This document shows, piece after piece, positions 16,866 through 25,804 of a DNA stretch of 64,000 nucleotides (position 1 is the first letter of the stretch; the number at the start of each line of letters is the position of its first letter). This DNA comes from Yinghuangia sp051388915 (lineage in GTDB: Bacteria; Actinomycetota; Actinomycetes; Streptomycetales; Streptomycetaceae), in NCBI RefSeq assembly GCF_051388915.1, contig NZ_JBPKBH010000029.1:48444-112443 (forward strand). Reading direction: 5' to 3'. Below the pieces are notes generated by a model, which saw only the letters and a program-made list of their open reading frames with translations, was not told the origin of the DNA and did not search any database. A program made the position numbers and the translations under genes.

Positions 16866-17146
16866 GCGCCTGCCTCCCCGTGGGCTCCGCTGCGGGGCCT
16901 GCGCCGGAACCGGGCGGGCCGCTCCTGACCCGGACCGGGGCGGGCCCGCGGTCCGGCGACGGTCCGAGGAGGGTTGCGGCGTCCGCCGCGCCCGGACCGT
17001 TCCGCAGACAGCTTGCGACGCGGGGGTTGCGGGTGAGTCTCCCGGACGTGTCCGGGGCGTTACGGATCGTCAGGAGGCGGCTTGCGGCGCCGCTTTTGCC
17101 GTACGGGGGCTGCCGTCGGGGGCGTGCTCGGGCCGGGCCGTGTACT

Positions 17147-18214
17147 TCAGCGGCGCGGGTTGCGGAAGAAGTCCTCGTGGGTCTCCGGGCCTTCGCCCGG
17201 CGGGCGGGTGCCGCGGGAGCGGCGGGGCGTCGGGCGGCCGCCGCGCGGGCTGGAATTCGGAATTCCGTTTCCGCCTCCGTTGCCGTCCGGCCGCCGTACG
17301 TTCGGCGCGGTGAATCCAGGGCGGCCCCAAACGGAATCGTCGACGGTGTCGTCCGGCCCCGGCGGTGCGGGTGCCGGACGGGCCGCGTGGCGGCTCGGCC
17401 GGGAGCCCCTGATCGTGGTGCGTCGGCGGATTACCTGATCCTCGGTCAGACGGTGCAGACGGGCCCCGAGTTCGGCCTCCTCCTGCATTTCCTCCTCGGT
17501 GGGGGAGAGCGCCACGATGAAGAGCGTCACAAACGTGAAGAGGCTGATTCCGGTGATCAGCGGGGCCAGGAACTGCACCGGCTCGGCACCGTGCACGGCG
17601 GAACTCCCCGCGGTCATGTCCACACTCATCGAGGACATTCCGGTGTAGTGCATTCCGCTTACCGCGAGACCCATGATCAGTGCCGCGCCCGCGGTCGCCG
17701 CCGCGCCTCTGATGTTGAATGCCATCCACAATGCGGCGGTCGCCGCGACCACCGCGATTCCCACCGACAGTGCGACGATCAGCGCGTCGTACTCGACGGA
17801 GCCGCGCAGCCACATCGCGGACATCCCCAGGTAGTGCATGCTCGCCACGCCGCCACCGGTCAGCGTGCCGCCGAGCAGCAGGGCCGCGACGCGGTTGCCC
17901 GCGTACCCGACGATCGTCAGCCCGACGCCGACGACGACGACCGCGACGATCAGACTGATGATCGTGCGACGCACCTCGTAGCGAATGGGAGTTCCGTCGA
18001 CCGAGAATCCGAGCATCGCGATGAAATGCATGACCCAGATTCCGGTTCCGCCGATCGACAGTGCGGCGAGAACCAGCCACCGGCCGCGCGCCCAGCCGAT
18101 CGTCGCCCGGGCCCGGGAGGTGCACAGAAGACCCAGGGCCGAGCCCAGGCACGACATGAGATATGCCAGGGCCGGCGTGATGGGTCCCGAGGAGAAATGG
18201 TCGATCGTCCCCAT
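17147..18214 (-). CDS. MHYT-domain integral membrane sensor with long disordered tail
   Basis: 355 aa. It has seven transmembrane segments with the signatures WVMHFIAMLGFS, ASMHYLGMSAM and SGMHYTGMSSM, paralogous to the protein at 14504-15298. After about residue 245 comes a roughly 110-residue hydrophilic Arg/Pro/Gly-rich tail predicted to be disordered and cytoplasmic, absent from the shorter copy. ATG 18214 follows AAGGAGG. Metal or gas sensing through the MHYT histidines is inferred from the family; no output domain is attached. Confidence 0.9.
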   Translation of the reverse strand: MGTIDHFSSGPITPALAYLMSCLGSALGLLCTSRARATIGWARGRWLVLAALSIGGTGIWVMHFIAMLGFSVDGTPIRYEVRRTIISLIVAVVVVGVGLTIVGYAGNRVAALLLGGTLTGGGVASMHYLGMSAMWLRGSVEYDALIVALSVGIAVVAATAALWMAFNIRGAAATAGAALIMGLAVSGMHYTGMSSMSVDMTAGSSAVHGAEPVQFLAPLITGISLFTFVTLFIVALSPTEEEMQEEAELGARLHRLTEDQVIRRRTTIRGSRPSRHAARPAPAPPGPDDTVDDSVWGRPGFTAPNVRRPDGNGGGNGIPNSSPRGGRPTPRRSRGTRPPGEGPETHEDFFRNPRR

Positions 18215-18418
18215 TTCACCGAGCCTCCTTGATCATCGGCGTGCCTACGTCCCCCGCGCACGCAGATCACGGGCCGACGAACCGGACGTCGGAGACGCCC
18301 GGCCGGAAACCGGAAATGCGATCGCTGCGGGCCGATGATAAGCGCTCGGCAAGTGCCTTTGCACTGCCCGGTAACCGGCCGATTTTGTTGATCTTGACAG
18401 GCTGGTACGGGTGGTGCG

Positions 18419-18459
18419 CATTCCGGAATGGAGATATTCCGTCCCTTCCCTCCGGAATG
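18419..18459. promoter_or_regulatory. Cluster of ATTCCGGAAT-type palindromes
   Basis: A perfect 12-bp palindrome CATTCCGGAATG (18419-18430), followed by GATATTCCG and TCCGGAATG (18451-18459), in the spacer between the P1 peptidase 3' end and the MHYT gene. It could be an operator for the MHYT gene (minus strand). Inference only. Confidence 0.35.
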
Positions 18460-18479
18460 GTGGGCACTGGTCGGGGAAT

Positions 18480-19607
18480 TCAGTTGCGCGGACGGTGGCG
18501 GGCGGTCGCCTTCGGATACAGAGAGCGATAGGACGGCACCGTTCCGGCGGCCGTTTCCGTGGATTCCGACGCAAGGAGTCCGTCGACCACCGCACGCGTC
18601 AGGACATCCGCCGCCGCGGCCTGGATGGCGGCCAGCGCGGCGGTCTCGGCGTCCACGCCGTACGGGGTGTCGGCGGACACGGCCGGGAGCGGCTTCGCGC
18701 CGGTGGCCATCGCGAAGACCGTGTCGCCGTCGTAGAGCGTGTGCACGGGACGCAGCGCGCGGGCGAGCCCGTCGTGCGCGGTACCGGCCATCTTGTGGGC
18801 CTGTGCGCGGGTGAGTGCGGCATCGGTCGCCACCACGGCGATGGTCGTGTTCAGAGGTGGCGGCTCGACGGGGCCGTCGACGGCGAACCGGGCGAGTGCG
18901 GCGGCGTGTTCGGCGTGCTCGGGCACGGACAGCGGGAACTCGCCGGGCAGCCCCAGCCCCACTCCGTACGGCAGGCCTCCGGCCGGGTCGACGGCCGAAC
19001 CCGCCGCGTTCACGACCGCGAGCGCGCCGACGACCACCCCGCCCTCCAGGACGCAACTCGCCGTCCCCACACCCCCCTTGAGGCCGCCGACCACCGCCCC
19101 CGTCCCGGCGCCCACGCAACCGGTCGGCACCGCGGCGCCGTTGGGGGAGTCCGCCGCGCGCCCGGCGGCCAGTCGGCCGAGTGCGGCGTCCGGACGTCGC
19201 CGGAAGTCCCCGCCGCGGCCGAGATCGAACAGCGCGGCCGCGGGCACCACCGGCACCACCTCGTGTGGGGCGTCTCCGACGGGGAAGCCCCTTTGGTGGT
19301 CCTCCAGCCACGCGACGACCCCGGACGCGGCGTCGAGTCCGTACGCGCTACCGCCGGTGAGGGCGATCGCCTCCACCCGCGGCACGAGGTTGCGCGGGTC
19401 GAGAGCGTCCGTCTCGCGTGTCCCGGGACCACCGCCACGCACATCGACCGCCGCAACCGCCCCGCCGGGCTCGGCGAGCACCACGGTGACCCCGGTCAGC
19501 GCACCTTCGCCGGTATAGGCCGCATGCCCCACCCGCAGCCCACCGACATCGGTGAGCGCATTACGCGCCCCAGCCACCGGAACATAAGGCACCCCAAGCT
19601 CGCTCAT
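18480..19607 (-). CDS. P1 (S58/DmpA) family self-processing peptidase
   Basis: 375 aa. These N-terminal nucleophile hydrolases (DmpA aminopeptidase, NylC nylon-oligomer hydrolase) cleave themselves before a Ser/Thr that becomes the nucleophile. The site here is Asn253-Thr254 in PPLNTTIAVVATDA. Other marks: LTDVGGLRVGHA, ALTGGSAYGLDAASGV, GCVGAGTGA. ATG 19607 follows a GGGGGG ribosome site and overlaps (ATGA) a short upstream frame. Probably cytoplasmic, acting on small peptides or lactam-like amides; substrate unknown. Confidence 0.9.
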   Translation of the reverse strand: MSELGVPYVPVAGARNALTDVGGLRVGHAAYTGEGALTGVTVVLAEPGGAVAAVDVRGGGPGTRETDALDPRNLVPRVEAIALTGGSAYGLDAASGVVAWLEDHQRGFPVGDAPHEVVPVVPAAALFDLGRGGDFRRRPDAALGRLAAGRAADSPNGAAVPTGCVGAGTGAVVGGLKGGVGTASCVLEGGVVVGALAVVNAAGSAVDPAGGLPYGVGLGLPGEFPLSVPEHAEHAAALARFAVDGPVEPPPLNTTIAVVATDAALTRAQAHKMAGTAHDGLARALRPVHTLYDGDTVFAMATGAKPLPAVSADTPYGVDAETAALAAIQAAAADVLTRAVVDGLLASESTETAAGTVPSYRSLYPKATARHRPRN

Positions 19608-19855
19608 GCCACCCCCCGGCCACGAAGTTGCGCTCTCACAAGACCTCCCGACAGCCCCACACCGACCAACCCCCAATCCGTGCCCAATCTCCCCCCACCC
19701 AACGCCCCACAGACCTTCGCGGACACCCCAAGGCACCCCCACGCCAACAGCACGACGGCCATGACCCCGGCCGCCGCAAGCCAGGACCGCCACCTGAATG
19801 AGAAGGCGTCGGGCACCCGAGGGCACGAGCGACACCGAACCCGCACGGGGGACAA
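19604..19855 (-). CDS. Possible small membrane protein upstream of P1 peptidase
   Basis: 83 codons from a TTG (19855), or shorter from an internal GTG. One good transmembrane segment (WLAAAGVMAVVLLAWGCLGVSA). Its stop overlaps the peptidase start as ATGA, which suggests coupling. Codon use is only partly actinomycete-like (several AGA/AGG and TTG codons) and the family is not recognised. Low confidence. Confidence 0.35.
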   Translation of the reverse strand: MSPVRVRCRSCPRVPDAFSFRWRSWLAAAGVMAVVLLAWGCLGVSAKVCGALGGGRLGTDWGLVGVGLSGGLVRAQLRGRGVA

Positions 19856-19974
19856 GGCGACGCAAGCGACACCCCTACGCGGAGGCAGCGGACCCGGAGC
19901 GGCCCGGCCGAGGGCGGTCCGTGGTCCCGATGGCGCGCCTCGCCAAGTCGGCCCTCGCCAAGTCGGCCCCCACC

Positions 19975-20125
19975 CAGTTCCGCCCCCGCCCAGTTCCGCC
20001 CCCGCCCAGTTCCGCCCCCGCCAGTTCCGTGCCCGCCCGGTGCGCCCCCGCCCAGTTCCGTGCCCGCCCAGTTCCGTGCTCGCCAGTTCCGTGCCCGCCA
20101 GTTCCGTGCCCGCCCTACCTCCCGC
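19975..20125. repeat. CAGTTCCG tandem repeat tract
   Basis: About eight imperfect copies, 14-17 bp apart, of CAGTTCCGTGCCCGCC, one degenerate. It lies in a 0.9-kb stretch (19856-20767) without a credible gene. Confidence 0.85.
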
Positions 20126-20307
20126 CCCGCCCTACCTCACACTCCGTCCCGGCCGGCCTGCCCCCCATGCGCCCGGCGACCACGTGCCTTGCGTCGGCCC
20201 GCGCACGGCTCGGCCCCGCTCATGCCTCGTCGCCGCCCAGTCCGGATGATGGGCGGGCCGGGCCTGCGGTCCCGCGTTTCGGCCCACACCTGGGTTCGTG
20301 GCCGTGA

Positions 20308-20340
20308 CTGCCCTGCCTGCCCTGCCTGCCCTGCCTGCCG
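20308..20340. repeat. 9-bp tandem repeat CTGCCCTGC
   Basis: About 3.6 perfect copies starting at 20308, in the same gene-free stretch. Confidence 0.9.
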
Positions 20341-20767
20341 TGGCCGCCTTGGCTCTGCCCGCGCACAGGTCGGCTCTTGCGGCCCCGCTGCCTCCCGAGC
20401 CCCGTGCCGCTCGTACGGTCTCCCGGTATGCGGCCTGTTCCGGTTCGTGGCCGCGCCGTCCTGGCCTTGTCTGCCGCCTCCTCGATCCCGCCGCCGCGCC
20501 CGTCGTCGCGGCTCGGCCCGCCCTCGGCGTGTGAGTGCCCCGGGCAGGCGGAGGGCGCGTTGCGCGCGGGGATGACGCGCGCAATGGCCAGGCGATTTCG
20601 AGCATGCGACGTGGCGGGTAGGGATGGCCCGGGTGGCAGTGGGCGAGGTGTCTTCCGGGCTGTTCGGCCAGGATGGCTGATCCACAATTTGAGACTCATA
20701 TCTCGAATCATGAGATCGCGTGTAGTGTGCATGCTGTTCCGTCGGAATGGTCCGGGAGGGGTGCGCT
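20341..20767. other. Gene-free stretch ending in MFS promoter region
   Basis: No coding frame has convincing codon bias on either strand. The last 80 bases are AT-richer and should hold the MFS gene promoter. GAGAC/ATCTC/GAGAT elements at 20691-20716 include the palindrome ATCTC-N7-GAGAT (20700-20716), a possible operator. Confidence 0.4.
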
Positions 20768-22000
20768 ATGACGTCGGGAAGCGGGGGTTCCAATCGGCGG
20801 TGGCTGATGCTCGGCATCGGGATGACCGCGCAGTGTGCGTCCTGTGTGTTTCTCTACGGACTCGCCTACCTCGTCCCCGTGTTGCGGTCCGAGGAAGGAC
20901 TGTCGCTGACCGCCGCCGGGGTTCTCGTCACCTGTCCGACCATCGGGCTGATGTGCACGCTGGTGCTGTGGGGCGCGGCTGCGGACCGGTTCGGGGAGCG
21001 GGTCGTGATGGCGTCCGGGCTGCTGCTGGCCGGCGGGGCCATGGGGTTGGCGGTCGCGGGCGACGGGGTCGTGTGGATGGGCGCGTGGCTCGCCGCGGCC
21101 GGTGCGGCCAGCGCGTCGGTCAACGCCGCGAGCGGACGCGTCGTCCTCGGGTGGTTCGGCCCGGAGCAGCGCGGAGTCGCCATGGGCGTACGGCAGATGG
21201 CGCAGCCCCTCGGTATGGTCGCCGCGGCGCTCGTCCTGCCGCCGATCGGCACCGCGTACGGCTTCCGCGCCGCCCTGCTGTTCCCCCTCGTCTTCTGCGT
21301 CCTCGCCGGCCTCGCGATCGCGCTGTTCGTCGTCGACCCGCCACGTGCCGCCGCGCCCGACGGTGCCGGGAAGTCCCGTTCGCCGTACGGCAGTCCCGTG
21401 CTCTACCGGATCCACGCCGCGAGCGCGCTGCTGGTCATACCGCAGTTCGTGGTGGTCTCGTACTCCGCCGACTACCTCGTCCAGGACCACGGTTGGACCG
21501 CGACCTCGGCCGGGCGCCTGCTCGCCGCGGTGCAGGCCGTCGCCGCGGTCTCGCGGCTCGTGGTCGGCGCGTGGTCGGACCGCATGGGATCCCGTCTGAT
21601 ACCCATGCGCAGGCTCTCGTTGGCGAACGCCGCCGCGGTCGCCGCACTCGCGCTGGCCGCGTGGCTGAGTTCCTGGCCCGCGATCGCCGCCCTGCTGGTC
21701 GCCTCGGTGGCGACGGTGTGCTGGAACGGCGTGGCCTTCACGTCCGTCGCCGAACTGGCCGGCAGTGCCTGGGCGGGGCGCGCGCTCGGCATCCAGAACA
21801 CCGCGCAGAACCTGACCGCCGCGGCCGGGCCCCCGGTGTTCGCGATGGTGATCGGCGGGCCGGGGTACGCCGCGGCGTACGGCATCTGCGCGGCCATCCC
21901 CCTCGCCGCCGCCGCGCTGACTCCGGTACGCGCGGAGCCGAAGCGCGCCGGGGCGGTGGCCGCCGGGGGTGCCCCCGCGCCGGTGCGTTCGCGCGGATAG
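20768..22000 (+). CDS. MFS transporter (oxalate/formate- or monocarboxylate-porter-like)
   Basis: 410 aa with 12 predicted transmembrane helices. The loop 2-3 motif GAAADRFGERVV and its second-half repeat SDRMGSRLI are present. The general shape fits the NNP/OFA-type major facilitator group that moves small carboxylates or drugs; substrate not inferable. ATG 20768 has GGGAGGG 7 nt upstream and is preferred to an in-frame upstream GTG. The spacer upstream carries a palindrome (20700-20716). Convergent with the TetR gene. Confidence 0.88.
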   Translation: MTSGSGGSNRRWLMLGIGMTAQCASCVFLYGLAYLVPVLRSEEGLSLTAAGVLVTCPTIGLMCTLVLWGAAADRFGERVVMASGLLLAGGAMGLAVAGDGVVWMGAWLAAAGAASASVNAASGRVVLGWFGPEQRGVAMGVRQMAQPLGMVAAALVLPPIGTAYGFRAALLFPLVFCVLAGLAIALFVVDPPRAAAPDGAGKSRSPYGSPVLYRIHAASALLVIPQFVVVSYSADYLVQDHGWTATSAGRLLAAVQAVAAVSRLVVGAWSDRMGSRLIPMRRLSLANAAAVAALALAAWLSSWPAIAALLVASVATVCWNGVAFTSVAELAGSAWAGRALGIQNTAQNLTAAAGPPVFAMVIGGPGYAAAYGICAAIPLAAAALTPVRAEPKRAGAVAAGGAPAPVRSRG

Positions 22001-22114
22001 CCGACGGCGAACAGCGGACCGCCGTCCCCCGGAAGAGGGTTGACGGTCGGTCAGGTGGCGCCGCCGCCGGGACCGTTCGGCGGCGACCCGGCGGACTCCC
22101 CGGCGGTGGTGCCC

Positions 22115-22172
22115 CTTTCGGTCCCTTTCGGTGCCCTATTCGGTTCGGTGCCCTACTCGGTGCCCTCTTCGG
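22115..22172. repeat. TTCGGTGCCCT-type tandem repeats at the TetR 3' end
   Basis: Imperfect repeats with a CGGTGCCC core run from the intergenic spacer through the TetR stop codon (22153-22155) into its last codons. Confidence 0.7.
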
Positions 22173-22899
22173 CGCGCATACGGTCCGCGTACGCCCGCAG
22201 GCCGAGGGTGATGACGTCCACGCCGAAGTCGAAGCGCTCGTCGTTGTCGCCCTCGACCATCGACGCCAGCATGCCGGTGAGGGTGGGGAATCGTTCCGGC
22301 GGAAGGGCGTGGAAGAACTCGCCGAGCTGCCGGAAGTACTCCGCCGTGGCCCCGGGGTTGCGCTTCTCCTCCAAGCGCAACAGCCCCTGCTCGAAGGCCG
22401 CGGAGGTGGTGTAGAGCGCGAGGAGGTCCGCGGCCCATGACGCGACCTTGTCGGGCAGGTCCCCGGCCTTGAGCAGCGTCAGCATGCCCTCGATGGCGGT
22501 CAGGCTGTTCGGCAGGGTCGGGACCTTGCCGAAGCCGGCCTTGGCGAGGTCGTTGTGTGCGGCGTACACGTCCCTGATCTGCCGTGCGGACTCCCGCAGT
22601 TGCTCCCGCCAGCGGTCGGGGTCCGGTTCCGGCAGGCGGACTTCGCCGTTCACCCGGTCCAGGACCAGTTCGACGAGTTCCTCCTTGTTCTGCACGTGGG
22701 CGTAGAGCGTCGCGGCGCCGGTGCCGAGGCGCTGCGCGACCCCGCGCATGGAGAGCGCTTCGAGGCCCTCGGTGTCCACGATGTCGAGCGCCGCGTCGAC
22801 GATCGCCTCCGCGGTGACCGGCGGCCTGCGCGGCGCGCGGGCGGGTTTGCGGGCCGTGCGCCACGCGGGCGTCGGGACCTCGGGAACGTCGGGCACCAC
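22153..22899 (-). CDS. TetR family transcriptional regulator
   Basis: 248 aa. N-terminal HTH about residues 27-75 (EAIVDAALDIVDTEGLEALSMRGVAQRLGTGAATLYAHVQNKEEL), then a TetR_C-type ligand domain. GTG 22899 (or GTG 22896) follows GGAGGTGA. It is divergent from a DHA2 efflux pump, and the 140-bp spacer holds five regularly spaced CGAAC/GTTCG sites, one between the pump's -35 and -10. It is therefore very likely the repressor of the pump and of itself, released by a pump substrate. Ligand unknown. Confidence 0.92.
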   Translation of the reverse strand: MVPDVPEVPTPAWRTARKPARAPRRPPVTAEAIVDAALDIVDTEGLEALSMRGVAQRLGTGAATLYAHVQNKEELVELVLDRVNGEVRLPEPDPDRWREQLRESARQIRDVYAAHNDLAKAGFGKVPTLPNSLTAIEGMLTLLKAGDLPDKVASWAADLLALYTTSAAFEQGLLRLEEKRNPGATAEYFRQLGEFFHALPPERFPTLTGMLASMVEGDNDERFDFGVDVITLGLRAYADRMRAEEGTE

Positions 22900-22919
22900 T
22901 CACCTCCGGGACTTGGACA

Positions 22920-23006
22920 CGAACACTGTACTTGACGCGAACGGTGTTCGTATCTATAACAGTGTTCGTAAGAAACGAACGGTGTTCGTCAGGCGAACGA
23001 CGTTCG
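22920..23006. promoter_or_regulatory. Phased operator array and sigma-70 promoter, TetR/DHA2
   Basis: Sites centred near 22926 (half), 22944, 22962 (half), 22982 and 23000, 18-20 bp apart. The full ones are CGAACGGTGTTCG (22938-22950 and 22976-22988) and CGAACGACGTTCG (22994-23006). The pump promoter is TTGACG (22932-22937), 17-nt spacer, TATAAC (22955-22960), with the first full operator filling most of the spacer. Confidence 0.8.
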
Positions 23007-23042
23007 AGCCGGCTCTCGAAACCGCTTCCCCAGGGGGATTCC

Positions 23043-24554
23043 GTGACCACCACCGACGTGACCGCCGCCGCACCGCGGGTGCCCGACGCCGCCGACGGCG
23101 AGGGGCCACCGCGCGGGACCCCGTACAAGTGGCGCTGGATGGCCCTCTTCGTGATCCTCGGCGCCGAGCTGATGGACCTGCTGGACAGCACCATCACCAG
23201 CGTCGCGGGTCCGCGCATCGAATCCGCGCTCGGCGGAAGCTACAGCCAGCTCCAGTGGATGTCCGCGGCGTACACCCTGGCGTTCGCGATGCTGCTCATC
23301 ACCGGCGCGCGCCTGGGCGACATGTTCGGGCGGCGCCGGATGTTCCTGATCGGCACCGCGGCCTTCGCCGCCACCTCGCTGCTGTGCGGACTGGCGGCCT
23401 CACCCGAGACGCTGATCGCGTACCGCGCCCTGCAAGGCGTCGCCGCGGCGATGATGGTGCCGCAGGGCCTCGGGCTGCTGCGCGACATGTTCCCGCCCGG
23501 CGAACTGGCCGCCGCCTTCGGCATCTTCGGCCCGGTCATGGGCCTGGGCGCGGTCGCGGGCCCGATCATCGGCGGATTCCTGGTCGACGCCGACCTGTTC
23601 GGCACCGACTGGCGGGCCATCTTCTTCGTCAACATCCCCATCGGCATCGCCGCCTTCGCGGCCGGGCTGCGCCTGCTGCCGCGGGACCGCGTCGACGCGC
23701 GGCGCACGGTCACTCTCGACATGGCCGGCATGGTGCTGCTCAGCGCGGCGATGGTCCTGGTCATCCTGCCGCTCGTGCAGGGTCGCGAATCCGGTTGGCC
23801 CTCCTGGACGTTCGTGTCGATGGCCGCCGCACTCCCGGTCTTCGCGCTGTTCGTGTGGCACGAGCGGCGGCGCCGTGCGGGCGGTGCCTCCACGCTCGTC
23901 GAGCTCAGCCTGTTCCGGAACCGCGCCTTCACCAGCGCGCTCGCCGTCGGCCTGCTGTTCTTCAGCACCATGGTGGCGTTCATGCTGATCGTGACCGTGT
24001 ACCTGCAAGCCGGGCACGGCTGGAGCGCGTCGGACACCGCGGTCGCGCTCATCCCGTGGTCGCTGGCCTGCACCGTCGGCGCGGGCCTCTCCGGCGGCCT
24101 GCTCGCCCCGAGGTTCGGCCGCCGGGTCATCCACGCCGGACTGGTCGTGCAGGTCCTCGGCGTGCTCGCCGTCTGGTACACGATCGACCACGACCCCGCC
24201 GGCGTCTCGGGCTGGGGCCTGACCCCCGCGCTCGCCCTGACCGGCCTCGGATTCGGCCTGATCATGGCGCCGTTCTTCGACATCGCGATCGCCGGGGTGT
24301 CCTTCGAGGAGACCGGTTCGGCGTCCGGCGTGCTCAACGCGGTGCAGCAACTCGGCGGTGCGGTGGGCGTCGCGGCGTTCGGGACGCTCTTCTTCCACTA
24401 CGCCGACGGCGGCGCGGCCGCGAGCGTCCAGGACGGCTTCACGGACGGCATCACCAACTCGCTCCTGGTGATGGCCGGAGTCCTGGCCATCACCTGGTGC
24501 GCGGCCTTCATGATGCCGAAGAAGGCACGGGAGGAGGGCGGTTCGGGCCACTGA
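23043..24554 (+). CDS. DHA2 family (EmrB/QacA-type) MFS efflux transporter
   Basis: 503 aa with 14 predicted transmembrane helices. It opens MALFVILGAELMDLLDSTI, as in EmrB/QacA drug:H+ antiporters, with motif A GDMFGRRRMFLIG and motif C GPVMGLGAVAGPIIGGFL. GTG 23043 follows GGGGGATTCC. It is divergent from a TetR regulator and under its operator array, so it is an inducible export system for an unknown lipophilic compound. A 12-bp-arm terminator follows at 24614-24641. Confidence 0.93.
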   Translation: MTTTDVTAAAPRVPDAADGEGPPRGTPYKWRWMALFVILGAELMDLLDSTITSVAGPRIESALGGSYSQLQWMSAAYTLAFAMLLITGARLGDMFGRRRMFLIGTAAFAATSLLCGLAASPETLIAYRALQGVAAAMMVPQGLGLLRDMFPPGELAAAFGIFGPVMGLGAVAGPIIGGFLVDADLFGTDWRAIFFVNIPIGIAAFAAGLRLLPRDRVDARRTVTLDMAGMVLLSAAMVLVILPLVQGRESGWPSWTFVSMAAALPVFALFVWHERRRRAGGASTLVELSLFRNRAFTSALAVGLLFFSTMVAFMLIVTVYLQAGHGWSASDTAVALIPWSLACTVGAGLSGGLLAPRFGRRVIHAGLVVQVLGVLAVWYTIDHDPAGVSGWGLTPALALTGLGFGLIMAPFFDIAIAGVSFEETGSASGVLNAVQQLGGAVGVAAFGTLFFHYADGGAAASVQDGFTDGITNSLLVMAGVLAITWCAAFMMPKKAREEGGSGH

Positions 24555-24613
24555 CCGTCAATGGGGAGGCCCGGAGCAGCAGTCCGTTACGACAGCCGCA
24601 GGTGAGGAAACCC

Positions 24614-24641
24614 GGGCCCCGCGCCAACCGGCGCGGGGCCC
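24614..24641. terminator. Bidirectional terminator
   Basis: GGGCCCCGCGCC / GGCGCGGGGCCC perfect 12-bp arms around AACC, between the convergent DHA2 and CoA-transferase genes. Confidence 0.85.
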
Positions 24642-24649
24642 ACGGCCGT

Positions 24650-25804
24650 TCACAGCCCCAACTCGGCCCGGATCCTCGCCCCGTGCTCGTCCACCGCCGG
24701 GATCGCGCCCATCGCCGGCTCCCGCCCCGGCACCGTCACCGGTGGCAGCAACGCGCGCAACGGCCCGCCGGGGGAGTCGACTTCGCGCCAGCGGTCGCGG
24801 GCGGCGAGCTGCGGGTGCGCGGCGAACTCCGCCATGTCGCGCAGCAGCGCATTGGCGATGGCCGCGCCGTCCAGCCGTTCGATCACCTGGTCAGCCGTCA
24901 GTGGCCGGAACGCTGCGGTGATTTCCTCGTCGAGCGCGGCCCGGTGGGCCAGGCGGTCGGGGTTGGTCGCGTACCGCTCGTCCTTCTCCAGGTCGGGGCG
25001 GTCCAGCACGTCGCGGCACAGCACGCCCCACTCGCGCTGGTTCTGCACGGCGAGGAACACGCTCCCGCCGTCGCCCGCGGTGAACGGGCCGTACGGCGCG
25101 ATCGTCGCGTGCCGGGCGCCGCTGCGCATCGGCGGAACGCCCCCGTACTGCGACCAGTAGTACGGGAAGCCCATCCACTCGCCGAGCGCCTCCAGCATCG
25201 AGACCTCGAACCGCCCGCCGCGCCCGGTGCGTTCGCGCTCGTAGAGCGCCGTCAGCACGCCGGTGAACGCGTACATCCCGGCGGCGATGTCCGCGACCGC
25301 GATCCCGGCCTTGGCGGGATCGTCCGGGCCGCCGGTGATCGAGGGCAGCCCGGCCTCGCACTGGACGAGGAGGTCGTACGCCTTCTTGTCGCGGTACGGC
25401 CCGCTCGTGCCGTATCCGGAGATGCCGCACACGATCAACCGCCCGTGCCGCGCCGCCAACGCCTCGGCGCCCAGGCCGAGCCGCTCCGCCGCGCCCGGCG
25501 CGAGGTTCTGCACGAAGACGTCGGCCCGTTCGAGGAGCCGGTCGAGAACCGCCCGGTCGCCGCCCTCCCGCTCGTCCTTGAGGTCGAGGGCGATCGACTC
25601 CTTGCCCCGGTTGAGCCACACGAAATGGCTCGACTGGCCCAGCACCACGCTGTCGTACGACCGCGCGAAGTCACCCTCGCCCGGCCGCTCCACCTTGATG
25701 ACGCGCGCGCCGAGGTCGGCGAGCTGCCGGGTGGCGAACGGGGCCGCGACCGCCTGCTCCAGGGCGACGACGGTCACCCCGGCCAGGGGCAGGGGCAGGG
25801 GCAT
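24650..25804 (-). CDS. CaiB/BaiF family (class III) CoA-transferase
   Basis: 384 aa, normal length. The N-terminal LAGVTVVALEQAVAAPFATRQLADLGARVIKVE is the CoA-binding Rossmann part, and the catalytic Asp that forms the acyl anhydride lies in GIAVADIAAGMYA. The family moves CoA between carboxylic acids through mixed-anhydride intermediates (carnitine, bile acid, formate/oxalate, methylacyl-CoA racemase). ATG 25804 follows AGGAGGCCC. The gene is in the same region as a VOC protein and a P450, consistent with acid catabolism; donor and acceptor unknown. Confidence 0.92.
   Translation of the reverse strand: MPLPLPLAGVTVVALEQAVAAPFATRQLADLGARVIKVERPGEGDFARSYDSVVLGQSSHFVWLNRGKESIALDLKDEREGGDRAVLDRLLERADVFVQNLAPGAAERLGLGAEALAARHGRLIVCGISGYGTSGPYRDKKAYDLLVQCEAGLPSITGGPDDPAKAGIAVADIAAGMYAFTGVLTALYERERTGRGGRFEVSMLEALGEWMGFPYYWSQYGGVPPMRSGARHATIAPYGPFTAGDGGSVFLAVQNQREWGVLCRDVLDRPDLEKDERYATNPDRLAHRAALDEEITAAFRPLTADQVIERLDGAAIANALLRDMAEFAAHPQLAARDRWREVDSPGGPLRALLPPVTVPGREPAMGAIPAVDEHGARIRAELGL

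Noticed and set aside
18394..18430. TTGACA on the plus strand as a promoter
   Set aside because: No -10 at a suitable distance and no plus-strand gene downstream; the P1 peptidase is on the other strand.
19975..20125. CRISPR array
   Set aside because: Simple 14-17-bp tandem repetition without unique spacers.
20132..20605. Possible Arg/Ala-rich protein on the minus strand
   Set aside because: The composition is that of translated tandem repeats; no start site or homology-like motif.
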